Shown here piece by piece: positions 29,131-37,555 of a stretch of DNA of 64,000 nucleotides (its first letter is position 1; each line of letters starts with the position of its first letter). The stretch lies in NCBI GenBank assembly GCA_016197365.1, contig JACPVS010000011.1:124001-188000 (forward strand), in the 5' to 3' direction. The stretch comes from Mycolicibacterium cosmeticum (GTDB taxonomy: Bacteria; Actinomycetota; Actinomycetes; Mycobacteriales; Mycobacteriaceae). Made by a program: the position numbers and the translations under genes. The notes below the pieces were generated by a model that did not search any database, was not told the DNA's origin, and saw only the letters and a list, made by a program, of their open reading frames with translations.

Positions 29131-29943
29131 TTGGATCTCAACACGGTCACCGACGTCGTTCGGCAACCCACCGAACCGCCCGGCGCGCTGTGGCGCCCCG
29201 GTGATGCCTGGCTGGCCGGCGGCACCTGGCTGTTCTCCGATCCGCAGCCGAATCTGCGCAGGCTCATCGATCTGGCACCGCTGGGCTGGAGCGAGCTCAC
29301 CGTCTCGGAGGCGGGGCTGAGCATCGGCGCCATGCGCACCATCCGCGACCTGTATGCGCTCACCCCGCCCGCACGGTGGGCGGCGGGCGCCCTTATCCGC
29401 TTCAGCTGTGAGGCCTTCCTGGCGTCGTTCAAGATCTGGAATGCGGCGACCGTCGGCGGCAACATCTGCATGTCGCTGCCCGCGGGCCCGATGATCACCC
29501 TGACGACCGCCCTGGAAGCCGACTACCTGCTGCACGCCCCCGACGGCGCCGAACGAACCGTGCCCGCAGCCGAATTCGTCACCGGCAACAACCGCAACGT
29601 GCTGGCTCCCGGCGAACTCCTGCGCCGCATCGACATTCCCGAGCACGCGCTGCGCAAGCGCGTCGCCCACCGCCGGTTCACCCTGACCAAGCTGGGCCGC
29701 TCCAGCGTGTTCCTGATCGGCACCAAGAGCGAGGACGGGGCGGTCCTGCTCACCTTGACGGCGGGCACCACCCATCCGGTGCAGTTGGTATTCGCAGCCG
29801 ACCCCGACCCGGCGGCGTTGCAGGAGCGCATCGACGGCCTGCCCGAGGACATCTGGTTCGACGACGCCAACGGCACCCCCGACCATCGCACCCACCTGAC
29901 GAAGCATTTCGCTTCGGAGATCGCCGCGGAGCTGCGCTCATGA
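29131..29943 (+). CDS. xanthine dehydrogenase family FAD-binding subunit
   Basis: 270 residues from a TTG start. It is a CoxM/XdhB-type FAD domain: PGDAWLAGGTWLFSDPQPNLRRLIDL, where AGGT(W) is the first FAD loop. FKIWNAATVGGNICMSLPAGPM is the second FAD-binding stretch, and ELLRRIDIPE and KLGRSSVFLIGT follow. It passes electrons from the iron-sulfur/molybdenum subunit to NAD or another acceptor. The stop overlaps the next start (ATGA), so the subunits are translationally coupled. Confidence 0.9.
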   Translation: MDLNTVTDVVRQPTEPPGALWRPGDAWLAGGTWLFSDPQPNLRRLIDLAPLGWSELTVSEAGLSIGAMRTIRDLYALTPPARWAAGALIRFSCEAFLASFKIWNAATVGGNICMSLPAGPMITLTTALEADYLLHAPDGAERTVPAAEFVTGNNRNVLAPGELLRRIDIPEHALRKRVAHRRFTLTKLGRSSVFLIGTKSEDGAVLLTLTAGTTHPVQLVFAADPDPAALQERIDGLPEDIWFDDANGTPDHRTHLTKHFASEIAAELRS

Positions 29944-32525
29944 CCTACACCGTCAACGGACGAACCTTCGACGCCGAACCCCGGCCCGGTCAATGCCTGC
30001 GCACGTTCGTGCGTTCGCTGGGCTGGCATGGGGTGAAGAAGGGGTGCGACGCCGGTGACTGCGGCGCCTGCACCGTGTGGCTGGACGGCGACCCGGTGCA
30101 CAGCTGCATCACCCCGGCATTCCGGGCCGACGGCCGCGAGGTCACCACCGTGGAAGGTCTCGGCACCCCGGACGACCTGCATCCCATGCAGCGCCGCTTC
30201 CTGGAGGCCCCGGGGTTTCAATGCGGATTCTGCACGGCGGGGATGATCATGACCTCGGCCGCGCTCACCGAGGAGCAGAAGCAGGACCTGCCCCGTGCGC
30301 TGAAGGGAAACCTGTGCCGCTGCACCGGTTACCGGGCCATCGAGGATGCGGTGCACGGCCGGGTCGCGATCGAGGAGGCCGAGCCCGGCAATGCCGTGGG
30401 CACCAGTGTGGGTGCACCGGCGGGTCTGGACGTGGTGACGGGGCGGGCCGAGTTCACCATGGACACCGCCCCCGAGGGTCTGTTGCATCTGAAGGTGCTG
30501 CACTCACCGCATGCCCATGCCCGCATCGTGTCCATCGACACCACGGCAGCGCTCGCGGTGCCCGGCGTGCACCGCGTCTACACGTGGAAAGACGTGCCGC
30601 GCAAGCGCTTCACCACCGCCATCCACACCGATCACCTGGTCGACCCGGACGACACCTACATCCTCGACGACGTGATGCGCTTCGTCGGGCAGCGGGTGGT
30701 CGCGGTGCTGGCGGATTCGATCGGGGCCGCGGAGGAGGGCTGCCGGCAGGTCGTCGTCGACTACGAGGTGTTGCCCGCGGTGTTCGACCCGGAGGATGCG
30801 ATGGCCGACGGGGCGCCGCAGCTGCACGGCTCCGAGGATCCGTTCGTCCGCGACCCCGAGCACAACATCCTGCTCGAATTGCACGGCCAGATCGGCGATG
30901 TGGAGGCGGGTTTCGCCGCGGCCGACGTCATCCACGAGGCCACCTACTTCTCGCCCCGGGTGCAGCATGTGCACCTGGAGACGCACGGGTCGATCGCGTG
31001 GATGGAAGGTGGCAGGGGCAAGCGCAGCGACGGGGAAGGTGGCAGGGGCGAGCGCAGCGACGGGGAAGGTGGCAGGGGCGAGCGCAGCGACGGGGAAGGT
31101 GGCAGGGGCGAGCGCAGCGACGGGGAAGGTGGCAAGATCACCATGAAGCTCGGCGCGAAGGCCGACGGCACCCTGACCGCGATCAGCTTCCGCAACGTGT
31201 CCAACACCGGCGCCTACGGCAACCACGGCGGGGAGACCTTGTTCGCCGCCGCGGCAGCGATCGCGTTATACCGTTGCCCCAACAAGAAATTCGATGCCTA
31301 CTCCGTGTACACCAACACCGTGCCCAGCGGTGCGCTGCGAGGCTACGGGATGACGCAGCCGGCGTTCGCGGTCGAATCGGCCATCTCCGAGCTGGCGGTC
31401 GCCCTCGGCATCGACCCGTTGGAACTGCGCCGCCGCAACATCGTGCGACCCGGCGATGCGCTGCTGGCCATGGACGACCATCCCGACGATGTGGAATTCA
31501 CCGAGGACGGCATAGCGCAGTGCATCGACCTGGTGGACGAGGCGTTGCGCCGCACCGATGGTCAGACCGGCCCAGATCAGGACTGGCTGGTCGGCGTCGG
31601 CACCGCGACCTCGCTGCACGAAACCGCGCCGCCCACCGAACACATCTCGGAGGCCTGGGCCACGTTGTGTGAGGACGGCACCTACCAGATCGCGGTCGGC
31701 ACGGTGGAATTCGGCGAGGGCACCTCGACCGCGCATGTGCAGATCGCCGCCACCCGGCTGGGCACCACACCGGCACGCATCCACCTGGTGCAGTCCGACA
31801 CCGACCGCACCGGGTTCGACACCGGGGCCTTCGCCAGTGCCGGACTGTTCGTCGCGGGCAATGCGGTGGACCGGGCGTCGATCGCCCTGCGGGACCGGCT
31901 GCGGGCGTTCGCCGCCGTGCACGCCGGTGTCCCCGTCGCCGACTGCGTGCTGCGCCACGACGGCGTGGACTGCGCGGGCAGCATGGTGTCCCTGTCCGAG
32001 ATCCTGGCCGCCGGCCGGGAACGCGGCATCCGGTTCACCGAGGCGCGTAAGGCCTACGGTTCGCCGCGCAGCGTCACCTCCAACACGCACGGGTTCCGCA
32101 TCGCGGTGCACCGGATCACCGGCGAGATCCGCATCCTGTACAGCGTGCAGGCCACCGACGCCGGGGTGGTGATCAACCCCGCCCAGGTGCGGGGGCAGGT
32201 GGAAGGTGGTGTGGCGCAAGGGCTGGGTTTCGTGTTGACGGAGAACCACCATGTGGACGGCGACGGCGTGATGACCAACCCGAACCTGCGCAACTACCGC
32301 ATCCCCACCTACGCCGACGCCCCGCGCACCGAGGTGCTACTGGTGCCGTCGACCGATTCGGTCGGGCCCATGCGGTCCAAGGGGATGGCCGAATGCTGCA
32401 TCAACCCGGTGGCGCCCGCACTGGCCAACGCCGTGCACGACGCCACCGGGGTCCGGTTTCGCGAGCTGCCGTTGACTCCCGATCGGATCTACCGGCGGCT
32501 GAACGACTTGATCCCGGCCACCTGA
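29940..32525 (+). CDS. xanthine dehydrogenase, fused [2Fe-2S] and molybdopterin subunit, internally altered
   Basis: 861 residues. Residues 1-150 hold two [2Fe-2S] motifs (CDAGDCGACTVWLDG; CGFCTAGM then CRCTGYRAI). The molybdenum domains follow (GRAEFTMDTAPEGLLHLKVLHSPHAHARI; GALRGYGMTQPAF; QVEGGVAQGLGF; KGMAECCINPVAPALANA). Between HLETHGSIAWM and KITMKLGAKADGT, where family members carry about 90-110 residues including the GGGFGGK(Q/E) cofactor loop, this protein has only 43 residues (356-398) of a ten-residue tandem repeat. No GGFGGK motif exists elsewhere. The frame stays open, but activity is doubtful; it may be a translated pseudogene. Confidence 0.88.
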   Translation: MTYTVNGRTFDAEPRPGQCLRTFVRSLGWHGVKKGCDAGDCGACTVWLDGDPVHSCITPAFRADGREVTTVEGLGTPDDLHPMQRRFLEAPGFQCGFCTAGMIMTSAALTEEQKQDLPRALKGNLCRCTGYRAIEDAVHGRVAIEEAEPGNAVGTSVGAPAGLDVVTGRAEFTMDTAPEGLLHLKVLHSPHAHARIVSIDTTAALAVPGVHRVYTWKDVPRKRFTTAIHTDHLVDPDDTYILDDVMRFVGQRVVAVLADSIGAAEEGCRQVVVDYEVLPAVFDPEDAMADGAPQLHGSEDPFVRDPEHNILLELHGQIGDVEAGFAAADVIHEATYFSPRVQHVHLETHGSIAWMEGGRGKRSDGEGGRGERSDGEGGRGERSDGEGGRGERSDGEGGKITMKLGAKADGTLTAISFRNVSNTGAYGNHGGETLFAAAAAIALYRCPNKKFDAYSVYTNTVPSGALRGYGMTQPAFAVESAISELAVALGIDPLELRRRNIVRPGDALLAMDDHPDDVEFTEDGIAQCIDLVDEALRRTDGQTGPDQDWLVGVGTATSLHETAPPTEHISEAWATLCEDGTYQIAVGTVEFGEGTSTAHVQIAATRLGTTPARIHLVQSDTDRTGFDTGAFASAGLFVAGNAVDRASIALRDRLRAFAAVHAGVPVADCVLRHDGVDCAGSMVSLSEILAAGRERGIRFTEARKAYGSPRSVTSNTHGFRIAVHRITGEIRILYSVQATDAGVVINPAQVRGQVEGGVAQGLGFVLTENHHVDGDGVMTNPNLRNYRIPTYADAPRTEVLLVPSTDSVGPMRSKGMAECCINPVAPALANAVHDATGVRFRELPLTPDRIYRRLNDLIPAT
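31004..31134 (+). repeat. in-frame 30-bp tandem repeat, four copies plus a partial
   Basis: Copies start at 31004, 31034, 31064 and 31094, with a partial at 31124. They are identical except for one A/G change in the first (31020). Each unit codes for EGGRG(E/K)RSDG. The core GGGGCGAGCGCAGCGACGGG resembles the intergenic element at 20613-20637. The repeats occupy the place of the expected molybdopterin loop in the enclosing gene. Confidence 0.95.
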
Positions 32526-32529
32526 AGCG

Positions 32530-33501
32530 ATGGATGCCAGAATGAACACCGACATGGCGGCCACCGTCATCATCGGCCAGCGGGTACGCACCGGCCGGGA
32601 GCGGGAATTCGAGGCCTGGCAACAGGATCTGAACCGGGTGGCCGCGGAGTACCCGGGCTTCCTGGCCGCCGAGGTCAGCCCACCCACCGCGGTGCAGCCC
32701 GACTGGGTGGTGGTGTACCGGTTCGATTCGGTCGCCCATGTGCAAGCCTGGATCAACAGCGCCGCGCGGCAGGAACGCGTCGCCGCGGGGGCCGACTTCT
32801 TCGACGGGCCGGGTACCCAGCAGGTGATCGGCGGCGGCGCCCGCCCGACTGATCCGCTGGTGACCGTCGTGGTCAGCCACCGGGTGAACCCGGAGAACGT
32901 CGAGGATTTCCTGGCCTGGCAGGAGCGACTCCGGCTGGCGGAGAGCACGTTCCGCGGATTCCGCGGCACCGAACTGTTCCGCCCGGTGGCCGGCGTGCAG
33001 GACGAGTGGACGGCGCTCTATCGCTACGAGAATGCCGACGATTTGGATGCCTGGCTGATCTCCCCGCAGCGGCGTCAGCTGCTCGCCGAAGGTGAGCGGT
33101 TCTCCGACTTCCACGCCAGCACCATCGACAATTCGTTCGGCAGCTGGTTCGCCTTCGACGAGCACGGCGCTCCCGCGGCCCCACCGTCGGATGTCAAGAC
33201 GTCCATCGCGGTGTGGGTGGGTCTGTATCCCACCGTCGTGCTGCTGTCCTTGGCGCTGTCCCCGCTGAAGATGCCGCTGTGGGTCGGCCTGCTCATCGGA
33301 AATCTGTTGTCCAGCTTCATCATGACGTTCGTGACCATGCCCTACTACGTGAACCCGTTGCTCAAGCACTGGCTGCGCCCACCCCCCGGGATGGCCGCGG
33401 CGAAGGCGAACTGGCGTGGTCTCGGCACTGTGGTGGGCGCATTGGCCGCCTCCACCGTGCTGGTCTATCTGGTGACGCAGGTCTTCTGGCAGTTGCCCTA
33501 G
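32530..33501 (+). CDS. ABM-domain plus membrane-helix protein, paralogue B
   Basis: 323 residues; ATG 32530, or 32542 as an alternative. Two ABM-like repeats are clear: TVIIGQRVRTGREREFEAWQQDLNRVAAEYPGFLAAEVSPP and TVVVSHRVNPENVEDFLAWQERLRLAESTFRGFRGTELFRP. Three helices follow (SIAVWVGLYPTVVLLSLAL; LIGNLLSSFIMTFVTMPYYV; VGALAASTVLVYLVTQVFW). The layout equals that of the protein at 26656-27603 on the other side of the purine cluster. It starts 4 bases after the dehydrogenase stop, so it is co-transcribed. ABM domains often act on aromatic or heme-like ligands; its role here is unknown. Confidence 0.78.
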   Translation: MDARMNTDMAATVIIGQRVRTGREREFEAWQQDLNRVAAEYPGFLAAEVSPPTAVQPDWVVVYRFDSVAHVQAWINSAARQERVAAGADFFDGPGTQQVIGGGARPTDPLVTVVVSHRVNPENVEDFLAWQERLRLAESTFRGFRGTELFRPVAGVQDEWTALYRYENADDLDAWLISPQRRQLLAEGERFSDFHASTIDNSFGSWFAFDEHGAPAAPPSDVKTSIAVWVGLYPTVVLLSLALSPLKMPLWVGLLIGNLLSSFIMTFVTMPYYVNPLLKHWLRPPPGMAAAKANWRGLGTVVGALAASTVLVYLVTQVFWQLP

Positions 33502-36500
33502 CGGGCACCGAGCGGCACCGCCGCGGCCACCCCCGGGATCGGTGGCAGCATGGTGATCAACTTGGGGTCAAGGGATTTCGCATCCGGCGCGGACCGGTTC
33601 AGCACGTACTTGTGGACCTCCCCCACCCCGCCCGTCACCAGTAGGTCCGCCCCGTAGGCGGTGCTGGTGGCCGCCACGGTGGCCCCCCCGGCGCGGAACG
33701 GCGCGAACGACGAGATCGGCTGGTACTTCACGTTTTCCTCGTGATGGTTCGGGCTTTCCAGGTACATCGACGGCTGACCGTCCAGCAGCGACCCGCTGGA
33801 CCACACGACCACCTTGCCCTCACCCCCGAGCTGGCTGGTGACGATGCTCTTCGAGCCGCCCTGGGCGCCGGCGACCCAGCCGGCGGACAGCGCGACCCCG
33901 TCGTGATAGTGCTCGTCGTAAGCCAGGAACTGCGAGGTCATCCTCGGATCCGACGGCTTGCCCGCGTGCTGCGGGGTTGCTGTGCCGCTGGCCTGTGCCC
34001 GGGCGGTCGGGGTGTAGAGGTCCCAGCGGAACGATTTGATCAGCGGTGGCTCACCGGGTCCCGGCGCGGTCACGATGCTCTCCCGGCCCGACCCGGATTC
34101 CACCATGCCGGTGGCCAGGGTGACACCGGACTGCGACCCGGGATAGGGCGTGAAGGCGGAGAACACCTCCGGTGCCTTGCCGTGCTCGGGCAGCTTCGAC
34201 GAGAACACCTTCACCTGGGATTCCCGGCCCGGGCCGGTACCCACGATGATGTTGTCCGACATCGAATTTCCGTCGATGTCGGTGGCGGCGACGCTGACCC
34301 CACCGGTGAACTCGGCCTCGAACGGGGCGAACCGCGCGATCTCGGTCTTGAACAATCCTTCTCGGGTGTTGTTGCCGTCGTACACCGCGACCTCGGGGGC
34401 CACCCCCTTCCCGGTGCCGGCCACCAGGTCCAGGATGCCGTCCCCGTTGACGTCGGCCATCGCGACCGACGGGGTGCCCTCGAAGTCGGGGAACGGGTAG
34501 ACGGTCTGCAACACCTTGTCGCCGTTGGCATCCCGCACCTGCACCGACGCCGGCTTACCGTTGCCGCCGGGCACCGCCACCGCATACGTGGACACCTCGG
34601 GGATGACGTTGATGGTGGCCATCAGGCCGTTGTCCTCATGGTTGAGCCGGTGGCAGTGGATGACGTAGGTCCCGACGAACTCCAGGAACTCCTGGCGCAA
34701 CGTCAGTGTCGCCGGGGTGCTGACCACGTGCATGTCGTTGAACACCGGGGCGGGCACGTTGACGTTGTCCAGGCCCCACGGTTGCACGCCGGTCTTACCG
34801 CGATGCGGGTCGTCGATCTCCATCACCTGAAAGTCGTTGACGTGGATGTGCATCGGATGGGCGTCATTGTTGAAGTTGGTGATCTTCCACTCCTCCACCG
34901 AGTTCAGCCTCGGCTGGATCAGCGGTACGTTCGGGAAGCCGGCGGGCTCGAACATGTAGATGACGGCCTTCGGGTCGTTGTTGCTGGCCTTGTCCCCGCC
35001 GATGGTGTCGACGATCGTCATCTCCCGTTTGACGGCGGGAGTCATCACCGACGTGTCGACGAAAGAGGTGTAGGCATCCAGGTTTTGGCCGGGTTCGAAG
35101 GGGGTGGTCTGCCCGGGACCGCTGGTGTCCGGTGTGGCGTGGATCAGGGTCTGGGTCGGGAACACGAAGAAGCCGTCGGCGAAACTCATGTACTTGGGAT
35201 CGACGGTGAGCGTGCCCAGCACCGCGGGAGTGTTCCTGGTTCCGTTGTTCGTGTACACCACGCCGGGCAGCACGAGCGGCTTGGCCTCCGGATTGGGCGG
35301 GAACTCCAGGACCAGATCGCCGTCCTTCGGCATCGTCACCGCTATCGCATAACGCGAGCCGGGCGGCACGCTGAGCGTGGTGCCGTCGCCGTAGACGGGC
35401 CGCTGCACCTGGGTGTAGGGATTGCCGTCCTGCCCGACGATGGCGAACTTGGGATGATTCCCGGTGGCGGTCTCGGTCAATCGGACTGTCATGTAAGCGA
35501 TGTCGCTGACGTTGGCCACCGCCCAGATCTCCGTCTGACCCGGTTTGATCTTCAGCTCCGGCTGGAACTGGCCGTTGACGGTGAACTGCACGTCACGCTC
35601 GTTCTCGGGTAGCGCGGCGTTCTCGGGGATCTTCAGCGTGGGGCTGTCGAAGCTCATCAGGTTCTGCGGGATGAACTGTGTCTGGCCGCGGTTGTTGTGG
35701 GGCGACAGCGGTCCGGCCCACCAGGGCGTCAGGTATTGGGCACCCATGCTGGTGTCGGCGATGTTCACCGGCGCGAGGCTCGGCTGATACGTCCCGTCCG
35801 CCAGCTGGGACCCCTCGGGCGGTTTGAGCGTGCTGACGAACTGCGGCCAGCTGTAGTTGTTGAGCTGGTGTCCGTTGCCTTTGCGGTCGAACACGTAGTT
35901 GTACTGGAACGCCATGTTGCGCACGGGAATCTTGTTCTTGGTGACCAGCGGCAGGTTGCCGTCGGGCCTGCCGATCTCCAGCAGCCCGGCCAGTCCCAGG
36001 TAGGTCTGCTGGGTGGTCATCGTGTGGCGGTGGCTGTGATACCAGTACAGCCCGTTGGGCATGTTGTTCGGCACGTCGTACAGGTAGGTGTTGCCCATGC
36101 CCGCGGGGATACTCAGCAGGACGTTGTCGGCGTTACCGGTCGGGCTGACATGCAGGCCGTGGGTGTGCAGGTTCAGCGGCGACTCGGTGAGTGTCGGCGG
36201 ATACAGCGGCACCTCGCCTCCCTTGGGGGTGAACGCCGGATCGTAGAAGTCCTGGATCGTCAGGCCCTGTAAGTCGTTGTCGTAGTGGACGATCAGGCGC
36301 TGGCCGGGATCCACGTGCAGCGTCGGTGCGGGGTAGAGGTTGTCGCCCTTGGTGGACCCGTCCGAGGCGGCGCCCTTGATGACGTCGTAGCCGAAGACCA
36401 GGAAATTGCTGACGGGTTCCCTGACGGTATCGAGCGGAACGGTGCCCTGATGGGCGGACAGGCGCACCTCGAGCACGCCGTCGACGGCCTGCAGCCGGAC

Positions 36501-36662
36501 CGGTTCCCGGAACGGGGCGGGTTTGCCATCGGGCCCCGCGTTCAGACCGGCCAACGGCGCGGGCGCCACCTTGGTCCCCGCGCACGACGCGGTGAGCATC
36601 GCGACGAGTGAGACGACGACCACCAGCGCGGCCAACCGGGTCTTACCTCTGCGAATCTGCAC
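33498..36662 (-). CDS. multicopper oxidase lipoprotein with C-terminal FG-GAP/VCBS-like repeats
   Basis: About 1054 residues from GTG 36662, with a lipoprotein signal (LAALVVVVSLVAMLTASC). All copper motifs are present: LHTHGLH, WYHSHRH, HPMHIHVNDFQ and HCHRLNHEDNGLM, where the final Met is an axial type 1 ligand. After the cupredoxin domains, from about residue 690, comes a region rich in DVNGDGILDLVAGTG-type strands like FG-GAP or VCBS propeller blades. This makes it much larger than ordinary multicopper oxidases (about 500 residues). It is probably an outer-leaflet oxidase of metals, phenols or lipids. It overlaps the convergent ABM gene stop by 4 bases. Confidence 0.9.
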   Translation of the reverse strand: MQIRRGKTRLAALVVVVSLVAMLTASCAGTKVAPAPLAGLNAGPDGKPAPFREPVRLQAVDGVLEVRLSAHQGTVPLDTVREPVSNFLVFGYDVIKGAASDGSTKGDNLYPAPTLHVDPGQRLIVHYDNDLQGLTIQDFYDPAFTPKGGEVPLYPPTLTESPLNLHTHGLHVSPTGNADNVLLSIPAGMGNTYLYDVPNNMPNGLYWYHSHRHTMTTQQTYLGLAGLLEIGRPDGNLPLVTKNKIPVRNMAFQYNYVFDRKGNGHQLNNYSWPQFVSTLKPPEGSQLADGTYQPSLAPVNIADTSMGAQYLTPWWAGPLSPHNNRGQTQFIPQNLMSFDSPTLKIPENAALPENERDVQFTVNGQFQPELKIKPGQTEIWAVANVSDIAYMTVRLTETATGNHPKFAIVGQDGNPYTQVQRPVYGDGTTLSVPPGSRYAIAVTMPKDGDLVLEFPPNPEAKPLVLPGVVYTNNGTRNTPAVLGTLTVDPKYMSFADGFFVFPTQTLIHATPDTSGPGQTTPFEPGQNLDAYTSFVDTSVMTPAVKREMTIVDTIGGDKASNNDPKAVIYMFEPAGFPNVPLIQPRLNSVEEWKITNFNNDAHPMHIHVNDFQVMEIDDPHRGKTGVQPWGLDNVNVPAPVFNDMHVVSTPATLTLRQEFLEFVGTYVIHCHRLNHEDNGLMATINVIPEVSTYAVAVPGGNGKPASVQVRDANGDKVLQTVYPFPDFEGTPSVAMADVNGDGILDLVAGTGKGVAPEVAVYDGNNTREGLFKTEIARFAPFEAEFTGGVSVAATDIDGNSMSDNIIVGTGPGRESQVKVFSSKLPEHGKAPEVFSAFTPYPGSQSGVTLATGMVESGSGRESIVTAPGPGEPPLIKSFRWDLYTPTARAQASGTATPQHAGKPSDPRMTSQFLAYDEHYHDGVALSAGWVAGAQGGSKSIVTSQLGGEGKVVVWSSGSLLDGQPSMYLESPNHHEENVKYQPISSFAPFRAGGATVAATSTAYGADLLVTGGVGEVHKYVLNRSAPDAKSLDPKLITMLPPIPGVAAAVPLGAR

Positions 36663-36839
36663 GTCGTCCCCGTTCCCAGGACTCCCGGCCCGCCCCGCAG
36701 CAGACCGCATCGCAGACTACCCAGCGGCGCCGCCGACGGCCGCCTTTTGACAGTATTGCCAGTTTGCCGTCCCTACTGCTCAGGCCGGACTTTCCCGCGC
36801 CGAAACAGCCGTCCCGACTTTGGTGTTAGGTTCTGCGCT

Positions 36840-37508
36840 ATGTCCGGGAACTTCGGCTCAACTCTCACCGAGCTCATCCCGCTCGCTCTGGTGATCGCGT
36901 TCTCCCCGCTGACCATCATCCCGGCCGTGCTGGCGCTGCACACCGCGCGCCCGCGTCCGACGGGGCTGGCCTTCCTGCTCGGGTGGATCATCGGCACCGG
37001 CGGGCTGACGGCGATCTTCGTCTTGGTGGCCGACCTGATGGGCACCCTGGACAAACCCCCGGCCTGGGCATCCTGGGTGCGGATCGTGGTGGGCGTCCTG
37101 CTCATCGTCTTCGGTGCGTACCGCTGGTTGCGCCGCAAGCAGTCCGAGCACTCGCCGGCGTGGCTACGCAAGATGGCCGATCTCACCCCGGGCCGGGCCC
37201 TGGTGACCGCGATGGTGCTGGCGGTAATCAACCCGAAGGTATTGTTCATCTGCGCCGCAGCGGGTTTGGCGATCGGCACCGCCGGGGTCGGCGTGGCGCA
37301 CGCCTGGATTGCGCTCGCCTGGTTCGTGGCGGTGGCCGCGTCCACCGCGGCCATCCCGATCCTGGCCTACGCCGTCACGGGCGACCGGTTGGCGCAGCCG
37401 CTGGTGCGGCTCAAGGACTGGATGGAGCGCCAGCACGCCAGCCTGGTGGCGGGCATCCTGCTGGTGATCGGCGTTTTGGTGCTGTACAAGGGAATTCACG
37501 GTCTCTGA
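36840..37508 (+). CDS. GAP/Sap-family membrane protein (LysE-like fold)
   Basis: 222 residues from ATG 36840 (MSGNFGSTLTELIPLALVIAFSPLTIIPAVLALHT). It has six hydrophobic helices, the SPLTIIPAVLAL start and the conserved-looking TPGRALVTAMVLAVINPKVLFICAAAGLAIG. These fit the GAP family, which includes mycobacterial Sap for sulfolipid-1 and related glycopeptidolipid (Gap) transport. Substrate unknown. The 177-bp divergent region before it, shared with the multicopper oxidase gene, includes a TTGACA at 36747-36752 but no clear operator. Confidence 0.8.
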   Translation: MSGNFGSTLTELIPLALVIAFSPLTIIPAVLALHTARPRPTGLAFLLGWIIGTGGLTAIFVLVADLMGTLDKPPAWASWVRIVVGVLLIVFGAYRWLRRKQSEHSPAWLRKMADLTPGRALVTAMVLAVINPKVLFICAAAGLAIGTAGVGVAHAWIALAWFVAVAASTAAIPILAYAVTGDRLAQPLVRLKDWMERQHASLVAGILLVIGVLVLYKGIHGL

Positions 37509-37555
37509 CCGAACGCCTCCCGGGTTCCCAGCGCCGGCAACTACACTCGTCGCAC

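Noticed and set aside
27613..29907. Single 764-residue protein from the long minus-strand frame at the guanine deaminase
   Set aside because: The upstream 297 codons are antisense to the FAD subunit gene and low-complexity; the GTG at 29016 gives a normal guanine deaminase N-terminus.
31004..31134. CRISPR array at the 30-bp periodic repeat
   Set aside because: The units are contiguous without spacers and the repeat is in frame within a gene; no cas genes are nearby.
33741..35612. 623-codon open frame opposite the multicopper oxidase
   Set aside because: Antisense shadow; the minus-strand protein has complete copper motifs and a signal peptide.
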